DNA of 57,473 bases, from contig SVHZ01000007.1 in the NCBI GenBank assembly GCA_015055525.1, forward strand, positions 1-57,473, in the 5' to 3' direction. Shown here piece by piece: positions 33,557-42,540 of the stretch. Position 1 is the stretch's first letter. Each line of letters opens with the position of its first letter. Both the position numbers and the translations under genes were made by a program. The stretch comes from Clostridiales bacterium (GTDB taxonomy: Bacteria; Bacillota; Clostridia; Christensenellales; Borkfalkiaceae). Under the pieces are notes generated by a model. It had not been told where the DNA came from. It saw only the letters and a program-made list of their open reading frames with translations, and ran no database searches.

Positions 33557-35353
33557 ATGGGTAAAATTATTGGTATTGACTTAGGTACTACGAACTCTTG
33601 CGTAGCAGTTATGGAAGGCGGTGAACCCGTCGTTATAGCAAACGCTGAAGGCGCTAGAACTACGCCGTCAGTAGTAGGTTTTCAAAAAGATGGAGAAAGA
33701 CTCGTTGGTCAAGTTGCAAAGCGTCAAGCGGTAGCAAACAGCGACAGAACGGTTATTTCTATTAAAAGACACATGGGTTCTGATTATAAAGTGGATATTG
33801 ACGGAAAGAAATATTCTCCGCAAGAAATTTCTGCTATGATTCTTTCAAAACTTAAAAAGGACGCTGAAAGTTATCTTGGCGAAACCGTAAAAGACGCGGT
33901 TATAACTTGCCCTGCATACTTCAACGACGCTCAACGTCAAGCAACTAAAGACGCTGGTAAAATTGCAGGTCTTAACGTTTTAAGAGTTATCAACGAACCA
34001 ACTGCGGCTGCGCTTGCTTACGGTCTTGATAAAGATACAACTTCTCACAAGGTTATGATTTACGACCTTGGCGGTGGTACGTTCGACGTTTCTATCTTAG
34101 ATATTGGCGACGGCGTGTTTGAAGTTTTAGCAACGAGCGGTAACAATATGCTCGGTGGCGATGACTTTGATAAGAAGGTTATGGATTATCTCGTTGAAGA
34201 ATTCAAAAAGAAAGAAGGCATTGATTTATCAAAAGATAAAATGGCTATGCAACGCTTAAAAGAAGCGGCAGAAAAGGCTAAAATCGAACTTTCTTCTATG
34301 ACTTCAACTAACGTTAACCTTCCGTTCATTACGGCAGATGCAACAGGTCCTAAACACCTTGACGAAACTATCACTCGCCAAAAATTCGATGCGTTAACCG
34401 CTGATTTAGTTGAAATGACTATCGAACCTTTAACTAAGGCTCTTAAGGATGCGGGCTTATCTTTCTCTGAACTTGCAAAAGTTATTATGGTTGGTGGTTC
34501 AACTCGTATTCCTGCAGTTGTTGAAAGAGTTAAACAAGTAACGGGTAAAGAACCGTTCAAGGGTATTAACCCCGACGAGTGCGTTGCAATCGGCGCTGCA
34601 ATTCAAGGCGGTGTTTTAACGGGTGAAGTTAAAGACGTGTTACTTCTTGACGTAACTCCGCTTACCTTAGGTATTGAAACTTTAGGTGGCATCTGCACTC
34701 CGCTCATCGAAAGAAATACTACTATTCCTGCTAAAAAATCTCAGGTATTCTCAACCGCTGCGGATAATCAACCCGAAGTTACTATTCACGTTCTTCAAGG
34801 CGAAAGAAAGTTCGCTAAAGACAATAAGACCTTAGGTCAATTTAACCTTACCGGTATTGCTCCCGCTCCGCGTGGAATTCCTCAAATCGAAGTTACTTTC
34901 GATATTGACGCTAACGGTATCGTTCACGTAACGGCTAAAGATCTTGGCACTCAAAAGACTGCCGATATTACTATCACTTCTTCAACCAACCTTTCTGAAG
35001 ATGAAATTAATAAAGCCGTTAAAGAAGCAGAACAATACGAAGAAGAAGATAAAAAGAGACAAGAAGCCGTTAATAACAGAAACGCTCTTGACGGCATGAT
35101 TTTCCAAATGGAAAAAGCGCTTAAAGAAAACGGAGATAAACTCCCTGAAGAAGATAAGGCTAAACTTGAAGATCTTATCAAGGAAGCAAAAACCGAACTT
35201 GAATCTAACGATAACGATAGAATTAAATCGGCTACTGAAAAACTTTCTAACGAAGCGCAAGCAATCTTTGCTAAACTTTATCAACAAGCGGGCGGTCCTC
35301 AACCTGAAGGCAACGATAATGCCGACGGAGATACCGAGTTCCACCAAAACTAA
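33557..35353 (+). CDS. dnaK: Chaperone DnaK (Hsp70)
   Basis: A 598-residue Hsp70. The ATPase domain (1-360) has [34 protein letters not shown] and [10 protein letters not shown]. The substrate domain has [14 protein letters not shown], and an acidic-polar end follows (NADGDTEF). Full length for Firmicutes DnaK. AAAGGAGAT precedes the ATG at a good distance. The 270-base gap after it is unusually structured and separates it from dnaJ. Confidence 0.98.
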   Translation: MGKIIGIDLGTTNSCVAVMEGGEPVVIANAEGARTTPSVVGFQKDGERLVGQVAKRQAVANSDRTVISIKRHMGSDYKVDIDGKKYSPQEISAMILSKLKKDAESYLGETVKDAVITCPAYFNDAQRQATKDAGKIAGLNVLRVINEPTAAALAYGLDKDTTSHKVMIYDLGGGTFDVSILDIGDGVFEVLATSGNNMLGGDDFDKKVMDYLVEEFKKKEGIDLSKDKMAMQRLKEAAEKAKIELSSMTSTNVNLPFITADATGPKHLDETITRQKFDALTADLVEMTIEPLTKALKDAGLSFSELAKVIMVGGSTRIPAVVERVKQVTGKEPFKGINPDECVAIGAAIQGGVLTGEVKDVLLLDVTPLTLGIETLGGICTPLIERNTTIPAKKSQVFSTAADNQPEVTIHVLQGERKFAKDNKTLGQFNLTGIAPAPRGIPQIEVTFDIDANGIVHVTAKDLGTQKTADITITSSTNLSEDEINKAVKEAEQYEEEDKKRQEAVNNRNALDGMIFQMEKALKENGDKLPEEDKAKLEDLIKEAKTELESNDNDRIKSATEKLSNEAQAIFAKLYQQAGGPQPEGNDNADGDTEFHQN

Positions 35354-35580
35354 GTAAGATGGCTCCGTCACAACAAGCGATAGATACCAAAACCGTGAAA
35401 CCCTACGCAATACGCGTTTTTACAAGTTGATTCCGTACAAAGAGTACGCGTACAACTTATAAAACCATCGTCTTGCTTGTGTTTGACAATTTTGCTTAAA
35501 TCTATCGTTGATTGTGTCGTCACCTTAGGCGAATAACAACAAACGGTTTATAAATAAACCGTAAAATCCAAATTATAAAG
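35354..35580 (+). other. Structured dnaK-dnaJ spacer
   Basis: The spacer shows long-range pairing: AAGATGG (35356-35362) with CCATCGTCTT near 35465, CAACAAGCGATAGAT (about 35374-35388) with ATCTATCGTTGATTG near 35500, a nested ACAAGTTG/CAACTT hairpin around CGTAC/GTACG, and AAACGGTTTA/TAAACCGT (35543-35563). No open frame and no promoter are obvious. It may be an RNA-processing or attenuation element in the operon; I do not recognise a known RNA family. Confidence 0.45.
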
Positions 35581-35608
35581 TCATCGTAGGCAAATTTGCC
35601 TACGATGA
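35581..35608. repeat. 28-base perfect palindrome before dnaJ
   Basis: TCATCGTAGGCAAA followed at once by its exact reverse complement, ending 15 bases before the dnaJ ATG at 35624. As RNA it forms a strong hairpin in the place where a ribosome site is expected; as DNA it could bind a dimeric protein. Confidence 0.8.
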
Positions 35609-35623
35609 TTGTGGTATAAGAAT

Positions 35624-36736
35624 ATGGCTAATTATTACGAAATTTTAGGCGTTGATAAAAACGCCACGCAAGACCAGATTAAAACTCAATATAGAAAACT
35701 TGCTCGTCAATATCATCCGGACTTGCATCCCGGTGATGAGCAAGCCGCGCAAAAATTTAAGGAAATAAACGAGGCTAACGAAACGCTTTCCGATCCTGAA
35801 AAGAGAAAGAAATACGACTTTGAACTTGAAAACCCTGGCATGGGTGGTTTCGGCGGATTCGACGGTGGCGGATTTGGTGGTTTCGGCGATATTTTCGGCG
35901 ATATTTTCTCTTCCTTTACGGGTGGTTCAGCCGGCGCAAGGTCTGAGCAAAACCGCAAGGGGCAAGATATAACTTTAGAGGTTGAACTTTCATTTTTAGA
36001 TGCCGCAAAAGGCTGTAAACGTGAAATTAAATACAATAGAAACGAGCCTTGCAAAACTTGTAAGGGTACGGGCGCTAAAAACGGAACGGCTTATGAAACT
36101 TGTAAAACTTGTAAAGGTTCAGGTCAAGTTCAATACGTTTCGGGTGGTGGATTCTTCCGTTCAATAAGCGTAAAGGCTTGTTCTGACTGTAATGGAACGG
36201 GCAGAAAGATTACAAACAAGTGTACCGATTGCGGAGGAAAGGGTTATAATAAAACTCAAACCGTCGTTACTCTTGATATTCCTGCGGGTGCGGACAATAA
36301 CTCGTATATGAAAAAGCGCGGTTACGGCAACGCGTCAACCGTTGGTGGCGAGCCTGGCGATTTAATCGTTGTGTTTAGGCTTTTACCGCACAAACTCTTT
36401 AAGCGTAAAAACTTCGATCTTTACGTTGAAGTTCCTATTTCATATACGACCGCTTGTTTAGGCGGAAAAGTGAAAATCCCCACGCTTGACGACTCTTATG
36501 AATTAACTATTCCAGACGGCGTTCAAAGTGGCAAAACTATGATAGTTCGTGGAAAGGGTATAAAGACGAGAAACGGCGTTGGCGACCTTTACGTAACGAT
36601 TGTTGTAGAAGTTCCGTCTAAACTTTCAAGAACTGCTAAAAAGGCACTTGAAACGCTTGAAAAGGAACTTGACGTCAAGAGTTACGATAAGATTAAAAAG
36701 TATAAAGACGCAATGGATAGTTTATACGGCAATTAA
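35624..36736 (+). CDS. dnaJ: Co-chaperone DnaJ
   Basis: A 370-residue type I J-protein. The J-domain at 1-70 has the HPD motif in ARQYHPDLHPGD. A Gly/Phe-rich linker follows (70-110), then four zinc repeats (CKTCKGTG, CKTCKGSG, CSDCNGTG, CTDCGGKG at about 135-215) and the C-terminal substrate domains. ATG 35624 gives the standard MANYYEILGV start. There is no good ribosome site before it, and the palindrome just upstream suggests special translational control. Confidence 0.96.
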   Translation: MANYYEILGVDKNATQDQIKTQYRKLARQYHPDLHPGDEQAAQKFKEINEANETLSDPEKRKKYDFELENPGMGGFGGFDGGGFGGFGDIFGDIFSSFTGGSAGARSEQNRKGQDITLEVELSFLDAAKGCKREIKYNRNEPCKTCKGTGAKNGTAYETCKTCKGSGQVQYVSGGGFFRSISVKACSDCNGTGRKITNKCTDCGGKGYNKTQTVVTLDIPAGADNNSYMKKRGYGNASTVGGEPGDLIVVFRLLPHKLFKRKNFDLYVEVPISYTTACLGGKVKIPTLDDSYELTIPDGVQSGKTMIVRGKGIKTRNGVGDLYVTIVVEVPSKLSRTAKKALETLEKELDVKSYDKIKKYKDAMDSLYGN

Positions 36737-36951
36737 TTTTAATCCGTTATAAGCGTCGTATTTCTGCGTTAACTGCCAAGCGTGTACGACTACAATGACC
36801 AAAAAGGTCTATTGTATCCGTCCCCACTTGTCGAGCCTTGAAATACTTGCTTCTAACGTCTTAAAATAAGAGCATTGAATAGGCTTTGATTTCGCCTAGC
36901 TTGTTTCTAACGTCTTAAAATAAGAGCGTTGAGTAAACATTAATCGTAAAT
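36737..36951 (+). repeat. Hairpin-containing direct repeats downstream of dnaJ
   Basis: Two 36-base direct copies (36846-36881 and 36900-36935) differ at three positions, each able to fold as AACGTCTTA...TAAGAGCGTT. Before them is another hairpin, ACAATGACC / GGTCTATTGT (about 36795-36820). No reading frame. The region may be a multi-hairpin 3' end of the operon or small palindromic repeats. Confidence 0.5.
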
Positions 36952-36982
36952 AAAAAATGCACGCATTGAGCGTGCATTTTTT
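36952..36982. terminator. Bidirectional terminator between dnaJ and the minus-strand envelope gene
   Basis: Stem AAAAATGCACGC / GCGTGCATTTTT with A-run and T-run on the two sides. Confidence 0.9.
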
Positions 36983-39488
36983 ATTGCTTGTTGCCGTCTT
37001 CTTTGTCAAAGAGAAGTTTCTTTTCTATAAACAACGCTATAAGCGTTATGGTGAGCGCGATAATTCCTATCATTAAAACGTTGTTAAAATGCTTTCTTCC
37101 GTCGCTCGTAACAACGCTGTCAGTCCCACTTGATATCGTTATGCCCGAGTTAGTTTGATTGCTTAAATATCCCGATAAAACGTAACCGTATGGTTTTCCA
37201 CCGTCGGTTAAGGATACCAAAGTCATTGTTTTTCCGTTAAAAGTAACGTCTTTAATAGCGTATACAGTTTGACCTTTTATTACTTCATCTAACATATAGA
37301 AGTTGTCAAATAACGGTCTTGAAAACACGGTCGTTGAATTTGTAAGTTTTAATTGCTTATTTGCTACGTCTTCAACTTTGATGTTAAATTCGTCAAAATG
37401 TTCTTGACCGATTATTGCGGACGTGTACTTTTGATTTGGGGCGTAATTTGTTGCCGTCTTTCTAACGAGCGCCACAAATTTTGCCGAGTAAGAAACTAAA
37501 AAGTAATTGTCAATTTCCGAAACGATAAAGTAAACTTTATCGGGGCTTGGATTTCTTATTGAAGTTATCGATTTGAAACTGCCGTCTTCATTGTAATCCC
37601 CAAGTGTTACCTTGAAGAGTTTTGCTTGTTTATCTATCGTAATAAAACGGCTTTCAACGTTTGTTAAAACGGTGTTAAGTTCAGAATCAGAGCCAACGCC
37701 AATAATATTTTCAATCCCTAACGTATCGCCCTTGCTCTTTAATATGCACGCGTTACTGAGCGCGTAGCAAGTGTTAGAGCGGTAGTTGAGTTCAATATCT
37801 TTTATCGGTAAAGTAGTGTCAAATTCAAACTGTTTTGCAGTCGAGTTAGATTGATAACTAAACTTGTAAACGATATTGTTAGCGGTTAATCCGTAAACGT
37901 TGCCTGCAAAGTCTGCTCGTATAGAATTAAATTTAACGCTAACAGTATGCGTTTGCTCGGCTTTTCCACTTGAATATCTTATAAGTTTGGTGGGGCGAGC
38001 GCCAACGGTATCAGAAACCGTCATATAAACGTTTCCAAACACGTCTACGCATAAATTGTGTGCAACACCTCTAATTATCGTGTTTTCGTTAACTTTTTCT
38101 TTGGTAATCGTTAAATAGCCGTTATCTTCAGACGGAATAATTATCTTGTTTACGTTAATTACGTTGTAACCAAAGTTGTAAAGTGCGTAATCGGTGTAAT
38201 AAAACTCGCCGTCAAGATAAGTTAAGGCTGTTACCGATTCGCTTTCAATAGTGTAGACTTTTTTAAGTTCTTTATTTGATATATCAAATAAATCAAGGTA
38301 TTTATCGTGATAAATTGCCATGTGAGAATCTGAACACGCAAGCAATTTTACTTCAAATTTCTCATTGTCTTGATACAAGGGTTTAAGGCTTATAGATAAG
38401 TAGCGGTTTTCGGCAGTTTTATCAATCGCAGTTTTTACGATTCGTTTATAAACTTTGCCGTTTTCATCGCTTGCGCCATCGTCTAAAACGTAAGTGAAAT
38501 TCTCGCTGACGGATAATATGCTCGCGCTATTTGTAAGCCTATAATCTGCGGTTGATTCGGTGGTTATTGCAAAATCTGTAAACTCCCCGTCGGAAGTTAT
38601 TGCTTGAACGCATTTTAACGTTGGGTCTGCAATCAAAATCATATCGCCCATAACGGTTGCGCCTTGCGGATCGACGAAACTTCCAAGTTCCTTTGCATTT
38701 TGATCGGTGTTTACGACTAAAATCGGTTGTTTATTCTTTCCTTTTTCAACCTTGAAAATACCGTCTATCGACGTGAGATAAATATAATCTCCCATTTCAG
38801 TCATATAGTTAACGTCAAAATTGAGATTGGTAACGACGTAAGAAGTTGATGACGCCGTGTCAAAACAATAAAGTTTACCAGCAAAGAGATAATAAACGTT
38901 ATTCTCGTTAGAGATAAAGGCGTTCTTTGTTGTAAAGTTATGTGATGAAAGGCTGGTAAACTTCGGTATGCTCTCCGTCTTATTAACCGTGTAAATCTCA
39001 ATGGTGTTATTGGTGTTGGTTAAAAGATAATCGCCTTTTATCATAAAGAAGTTGGAACTCTTTATGCCCGTGTCGATTGGGCTTGAGCCAAGTTTATTAG
39101 CAGGAACGCAGTATAGGGTGGAACTTGAAAGATAAAAGACGTAGCCGTTCCACTCTTGGGCGTGGGTAACGTTGTAAATCGTATGGTGAGATGGAATAGC
39201 TGTAAAGCGTTCCGTTTCGGGATTGAAAACGGAAACTCTATCAAAATCCGAAGTACCGTCAGTATTTCCAATATGCTCGGTTATTACCATAAAACCGCTT
39301 TCAGAATAGGAAATTGAAAGGGGAGATTTCAAATCGTATAGTTGAAGGTTAGAAGAAGGTAAAAATGCTTCGAGTTCAATTTTGTTATCTTCATCGGCGC
39401 TAGCAAAAAAACCTTTGGTGGCAAAAGCCATAAAGGTGGATAAAACGCAAATCGCTATTAATGATAAAATAACTTTTAACTTCTTCAT
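36981..39488 (-). CDS. Large exported protein with C-terminal membrane anchor, propeller-like
   Basis: An 835-residue protein not recognised by name. A signal peptide (about residues 3-30, VILSLIAICVLSTFMAFA) leads to a long beta-rich ectodomain with repeated FYLSS/YYLFAGKLYCFD-like strands suggesting one or two propellers (about 35-680). A small SH3-like part follows (about 700-780, QTVYAIKDVTFNGKTM), and then a membrane helix (MIGIIALTITLIALFI) and a short charged tail. ATG 39488 is preferred to GTG 39494. Another signal-plus-anchor protein lies nearby at 40296-41036. It flanks the LexA box and the phage-type regulator, but its link to them is unclear. Confidence 0.6.
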   Translation of the reverse strand: MKKLKVILSLIAICVLSTFMAFATKGFFASADEDNKIELEAFLPSSNLQLYDLKSPLSISYSESGFMVITEHIGNTDGTSDFDRVSVFNPETERFTAIPSHHTIYNVTHAQEWNGYVFYLSSSTLYCVPANKLGSSPIDTGIKSSNFFMIKGDYLLTNTNNTIEIYTVNKTESIPKFTSLSSHNFTTKNAFISNENNVYYLFAGKLYCFDTASSTSYVVTNLNFDVNYMTEMGDYIYLTSIDGIFKVEKGKNKQPILVVNTDQNAKELGSFVDPQGATVMGDMILIADPTLKCVQAITSDGEFTDFAITTESTADYRLTNSASILSVSENFTYVLDDGASDENGKVYKRIVKTAIDKTAENRYLSISLKPLYQDNEKFEVKLLACSDSHMAIYHDKYLDLFDISNKELKKVYTIESESVTALTYLDGEFYYTDYALYNFGYNVINVNKIIIPSEDNGYLTITKEKVNENTIIRGVAHNLCVDVFGNVYMTVSDTVGARPTKLIRYSSGKAEQTHTVSVKFNSIRADFAGNVYGLTANNIVYKFSYQSNSTAKQFEFDTTLPIKDIELNYRSNTCYALSNACILKSKGDTLGIENIIGVGSDSELNTVLTNVESRFITIDKQAKLFKVTLGDYNEDGSFKSITSIRNPSPDKVYFIVSEIDNYFLVSYSAKFVALVRKTATNYAPNQKYTSAIIGQEHFDEFNIKVEDVANKQLKLTNSTTVFSRPLFDNFYMLDEVIKGQTVYAIKDVTFNGKTMTLVSLTDGGKPYGYVLSGYLSNQTNSGITISSGTDSVVTSDGRKHFNNVLMIGIIALTITLIALFIEKKLLFDKEDGNKQ

Positions 39489-39593
39489 AATCACACGCGT
39501 ATAGTTTAATTATTACATAGTATATCATTATACAAATATTTTTTCAATATATTTTTTCAAGTTGGCAAAAATTTTATAAATTAAATACTGCTT

Positions 39594-39622
39594 TTGACAA
39601 GTGTTGGCAGTATTTTTATTTT
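39594..39622 (+). promoter_or_regulatory. Upstream promoter P1 within an inverted repeat
   Basis: TTGACA (39594-39599), 17 bases, TATTTT (39617-39622). The -35 lies between the arms of the 39583-39615 inverted repeat, and the LexA box starts about four bases after the predicted start point, a classical repression geometry. Confidence 0.55.
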
Positions 39623-39632
39623 ACTATAAATG

Positions 39633-39646
39633 CGAACAAATGTTCG
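39633..39646. promoter_or_regulatory. LexA (SOS) box
   Basis: CGAACAAATGTTCG fits the Firmicutes consensus CGAACRNRYGTTYG at every position. It is the only exact copy I noticed. It lies 179 bases before the phage-type regulator and downstream of promoter P1. Confidence 0.85.
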
Positions 39647-39755
39647 TAAATATAAAATAATAAGTGCAAATTTATAAAAAGTCAAACTATTGTGACTACA
39701 AAAATAAATATTTTGAACAAAAATAAATTATTTTGAACAAAATTGTCATATATTG

Positions 39756-39784
39756 TTGAAAAAACGAGAAATTAAACCTATAAT
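39756..39784 (+). promoter_or_regulatory. Promoter P2 of the phage-type regulator
   Basis: TTGAAA (39756-39761), 17 bases, TATAAT (39779-39784), 40 bases before the ATG. An AAGGAG ribosome site follows. Confidence 0.75.
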
Positions 39785-39824
39785 CTTGGTGTGGCCGAGA
39801 TAAAGCAACTTTAAGGAGTGGATT

Positions 39825-40289
39825 ATGGAACAATTCGGAAAGACTATATTATCTGCGTATCCGATGCTATATGGATACGTTACTCAAATTGAAGAGATTA
39901 TTAAGAGAAGAGCAAGAAATTCATTTTACGCTAGGTGTGACGTGGTTGGGCTTTCAGAAGAACTGTTATCGCTTGGCGAAATTAGAAAAGACTTAATTGA
40001 ACTCAAACTTATCGTTGAAGAAGTTTTAAGTTTAATTAAGCCGTACGATAGGGTTTTATTAAGTTATAAATACTTTGGAATTGCTCCTCAAGAAGAGGGT
40101 TTTGACTTAACTAGTAGAAACTATTTTAGACGTCAAATCAAAGCCTTAAAAAACTTTTCAGACACGCTAGTTTCAAGGGGTTACGACGAAGAGTGGTTTA
40201 GAAATAAATACTTAAAAATCGCCTTTATATCGGGAATTTATCAAAGAACAATCTTAGAGCAAGGCAAAAAACACGTTAGGTCTTATTGA
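39825..40289 (+). CDS. Small helical protein, possible sigma/ArpU-like regulator of the head module
   Basis: A 154-residue helical, basic protein. The middle (PYDRVLLSYKYFGI) followed by TSRNYFRRQIKALKNF resembles the region-4-like helix-turn-helix of ArpU-type phage late-gene regulators, but the match is weak and I treat it as a proposal. It has a strong ribosome site and a consensus promoter, and lies just upstream of the terminase region. If it is an activator it could turn on the head module. A small terminase function is an alternative. Confidence 0.45.
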   Translation: MEQFGKTILSAYPMLYGYVTQIEEIIKRRARNSFYARCDVVGLSEELLSLGEIRKDLIELKLIVEEVLSLIKPYDRVLLSYKYFGIAPQEEGFDLTSRNYFRRQIKALKNFSDTLVSRGYDEEWFRNKYLKIAFISGIYQRTILEQGKKHVRSY

Positions 40290-40295
40290 GAAAAA

Positions 40296-41036
40296 TTATT
40301 CGTTTGAAAATTCGCTTTGCTCGTCAGCCGTTTTGTTTTTTGACGGCTTGAATAAAAAGTAAACCACCGATATACAAATTATTGATATTCCAACGATTAT
40401 TGCTATTTGCATGTTTTCTCCAATAGCATTTGACGGCGTGGATTCGCTATCGATATTCGCGCCGTCGTTTGCACCACCGTTATCACTAAATTTGATTTCG
40501 TCCGGGTGCAGGGGAACTGAAAATGGGTTTAATGAAATTTTATCAACGTAACCAAGTTTTTTAGAGTAATAAACGTAGCATAAAGTTTTATCTAAATTTA
40601 CCGTTTCACCATAGTAGTACATAACTTCGTTCATGGGAATATTGAAATAAGGTTTTTTTTGTTCAAAATCATTAAAAAGCACGTCGCTAACGTCGGTTGA
40701 CACCTTAATTTTTGGGTACGGGCTTACGGGAACGTAATTTATAAAAGTAAGTTTGTTCGGGTTTATATATCCAATGATTTGCGGGTAAACCCCGTCGCTA
40801 TCGCCAAAGGATATTTTTGTAGAGTTTGAACTTTCTAATTCTATTTTAACGTAATAAGAATACGGCAGAGTGAAAATCGGTTGGCTTAAATTTGAGTCGT
40901 GATAAATAACCGCGTCTTCACATAGTATTCTTGCGTAAGTTTCGGAATTTGCCTTTACAACGGTTATCGGCGGTAGCGCTATAAATATATAAAACGTGGC
41001 GAGCGCCAAGGTTAAAAATTTTCTAAACGTAATCAT
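40296..41036 (-). CDS. Exported protein with C-terminal membrane anchor
   Basis: A 246-residue protein with an N-terminal signal peptide (LTLALATFYIFIALPPI), a beta-rich SH3-like ectodomain (YARILCEDAVIYHDSN, then repeated short strands), a polar acidic spacer (about 190-208), a membrane helix (MQIAIIVGISIICISVVYFL) and a basic then acidic tail. The layout mirrors the end of the 835-residue protein at 36981-39488. It is divergent from the large terminase gene (70-base gap) and convergent with the regulator gene (6-base gap). Function unknown. Confidence 0.6.
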   Translation of the reverse strand: MITFRKFLTLALATFYIFIALPPITVVKANSETYARILCEDAVIYHDSNLSQPIFTLPYSYYVKIELESSNSTKISFGDSDGVYPQIIGYINPNKLTFINYVPVSPYPKIKVSTDVSDVLFNDFEQKKPYFNIPMNEVMYYYGETVNLDKTLCYVYYSKKLGYVDKISLNPFSVPLHPDEIKFSDNGGANDGANIDSESTPSNAIGENMQIAIIVGISIICISVVYFLFKPSKNKTADEQSEFSNE

Positions 41037-41106
41037 ATAGGCATTATAAAACGATAAAATTTAAGGAACTCGTCGAAAATAGTAATTTTTGGGTGTATTT
41101 AGTCAA

Positions 41107-42540
41107 ATGGAAAAGGACGTTATTGAAAAAATTAAAAAGATAGAGGTTGAACAGCAAAAAAGATATAAGAACAACTTAATACTTCGCTACAATACGGGAA
41201 AGAAAAAACATAAAAAACAAATTGCCTTTCATAAATGCAAAAAACGTAATAGATGGGTTTTTGGTGGAAATAGAAGTGGGAAAACCGAGTGTGGCGCAGT
41301 TGAAACGATATATATGGCGCGTGGTATTCACCCGTTTAGAAAAAATAGAGAAAGCACGTTTGGGTGGGTTGTTTCACTTTCGCAACAAGTTCAAAGGGAC
41401 GTTGCGCAAGAAAAAATACTAAAATACCTTAATCCCGACTGGATTTTAGACGTTACTATGATTTCTGGAAAAAAGGACAGTTTAAGTTCGGGGGTTATCG
41501 ATCAAATAAAAATTAAGAACGTGTTTGGAAAGACCTCGATAATAGGTTTCAAAAGTTGCGACCAAGGTCGTGAAAAATTTCAAGGCGCGTCGCTTGACTA
41601 CGTGTGGTTTGACGAAGAACCGCCAAAGGATATTTACGACGAGTGCCGAATGAGAGTTCTTGATAAAAAAGGCGATATTTTCGGTACGATGACTCCGCTT
41701 AAAGGTTTAACCTTTATTTATGAAGAAATTTATCTAAATAAATACAATCAAACTAACGTTTGGTACGAGTTTATTGAGTGGGCGGACAACCCGTATTTAA
41801 GCAAGGCGGAAATAAAACTATTGACGGATTCGCTATCTGAAAGCGAGTTAAATTCAAGGCGGTACGGCTTATTTCAAAGCGACACGGGGCCCGTATATAG
41901 CGAATTTGACGAGAACGTTCACGTTATCGAGCCGTTTGACGTGCCTATTGATTGGCAGGACACGATGTCGATAGACCCGGGGCTTAAAAATCCGTTATCG
42001 TGCCATTTTTACGCGGTTGACTACGACGGCAATATATACGTTGTTGCAGAGCATTACGCTAGCGGTTTATCCGTTGAAGAACACGCAAGCCTTATTAAAA
42101 AAATTGCTAAAAAGATAGGTTGGCGAGTGGGTAGTGACGGAAGGTATTCTTCTCTTATCGACTCTGCGGCAAATCAAAAGACGCTTGCGGGGGTAAAAAG
42201 CGTTTCTGAACTGTTTTATGAAAACGGCATTAACGTAAATTCAAACGTAAATAAAGATTTGTTTACTGGAATAAACAGAGTAAAATCACGATTCAAAAAT
42301 AACACTCTATTTATTTTCAAAACTTGCGTGAATTTAATAAGAGAGATAAAAGGTTATCGTTGGGGAAAGGAAGATTGCCCGATAAAAAAGGACGATCACT
42401 CGCTTGACGAACTTAGATATTACGTAATGAGTAAACCGAAAAACGATCCTATAACTCCTAAAAAAAATTACGTTGCGCTTAACAAAGAACGGCTAATAAG
42501 GCGGTTATCGCAAAATAGTAAAAGGGGTGGATATGGATAA
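41107..42540 (+). CDS. Phage large terminase subunit
   Basis: A 477-residue terminase, the motor that packages DNA into proheads. The ATPase half has Walker A GGNRSGKT (53-60) and Walker B VWFDEE (D169, E170). The nuclease half begins SIDPGLKNPLSCHFYAVD and ends with a DDHSLDELRY motif carrying acidic residues. ATG 41107 is used, though TTG 41089 would add six residues. The gene must be expressed from within the 70-base gap before it, where no consensus -35 is seen, so a specific activator is likely. Confidence 0.92.
   Translation: MEKDVIEKIKKIEVEQQKRYKNNLILRYNTGKKKHKKQIAFHKCKKRNRWVFGGNRSGKTECGAVETIYMARGIHPFRKNRESTFGWVVSLSQQVQRDVAQEKILKYLNPDWILDVTMISGKKDSLSSGVIDQIKIKNVFGKTSIIGFKSCDQGREKFQGASLDYVWFDEEPPKDIYDECRMRVLDKKGDIFGTMTPLKGLTFIYEEIYLNKYNQTNVWYEFIEWADNPYLSKAEIKLLTDSLSESELNSRRYGLFQSDTGPVYSEFDENVHVIEPFDVPIDWQDTMSIDPGLKNPLSCHFYAVDYDGNIYVVAEHYASGLSVEEHASLIKKIAKKIGWRVGSDGRYSSLIDSAANQKTLAGVKSVSELFYENGINVNSNVNKDLFTGINRVKSRFKNNTLFIFKTCVNLIREIKGYRWGKEDCPIKKDDHSLDELRYYVMSKPKNDPITPKKNYVALNKERLIRRLSQNSKRGGYG

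Larger units (their letters stand above)
39489..39824. other. Regulatory gap upstream of the phage-type regulator
   Basis: A 336-base AT-rich gap without a gene. It holds two plus-strand promoters, a nine-base inverted repeat (AAATACTGC 39583-39591 / GCAGTATTT 39607-39615) that surrounds the first TTGACA, a LexA box, and two near-identical 20-base direct copies (39699-39718 and 39718-39738, CAAAAATAAAT...TTTTGAAC). A weak minus-strand promoter (TTGTCA and TATAAA, 39573-39600) could serve the large envelope gene. Confidence 0.6.

Noticed and set aside
35354-35623. Known riboswitch or catalytic RNA in the dnaK-dnaJ spacer
   Set aside because: No conserved aptamer or ribozyme core that I recognise, so it is listed only as a structured spacer.
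36846-36935. 36-base direct repeats resembling a two-unit CRISPR array
   Set aside because: The gap between the copies is only 18 bases, each copy is itself a hairpin with mismatches between copies, there are only two, and no cas gene is nearby.
36981-39488. LexA box as control site of the 835-residue envelope gene
   Set aside because: The likely minus-strand promoters lie well downstream of the box (about 39520-39600), so the box is better placed for the plus-strand promoter P1.
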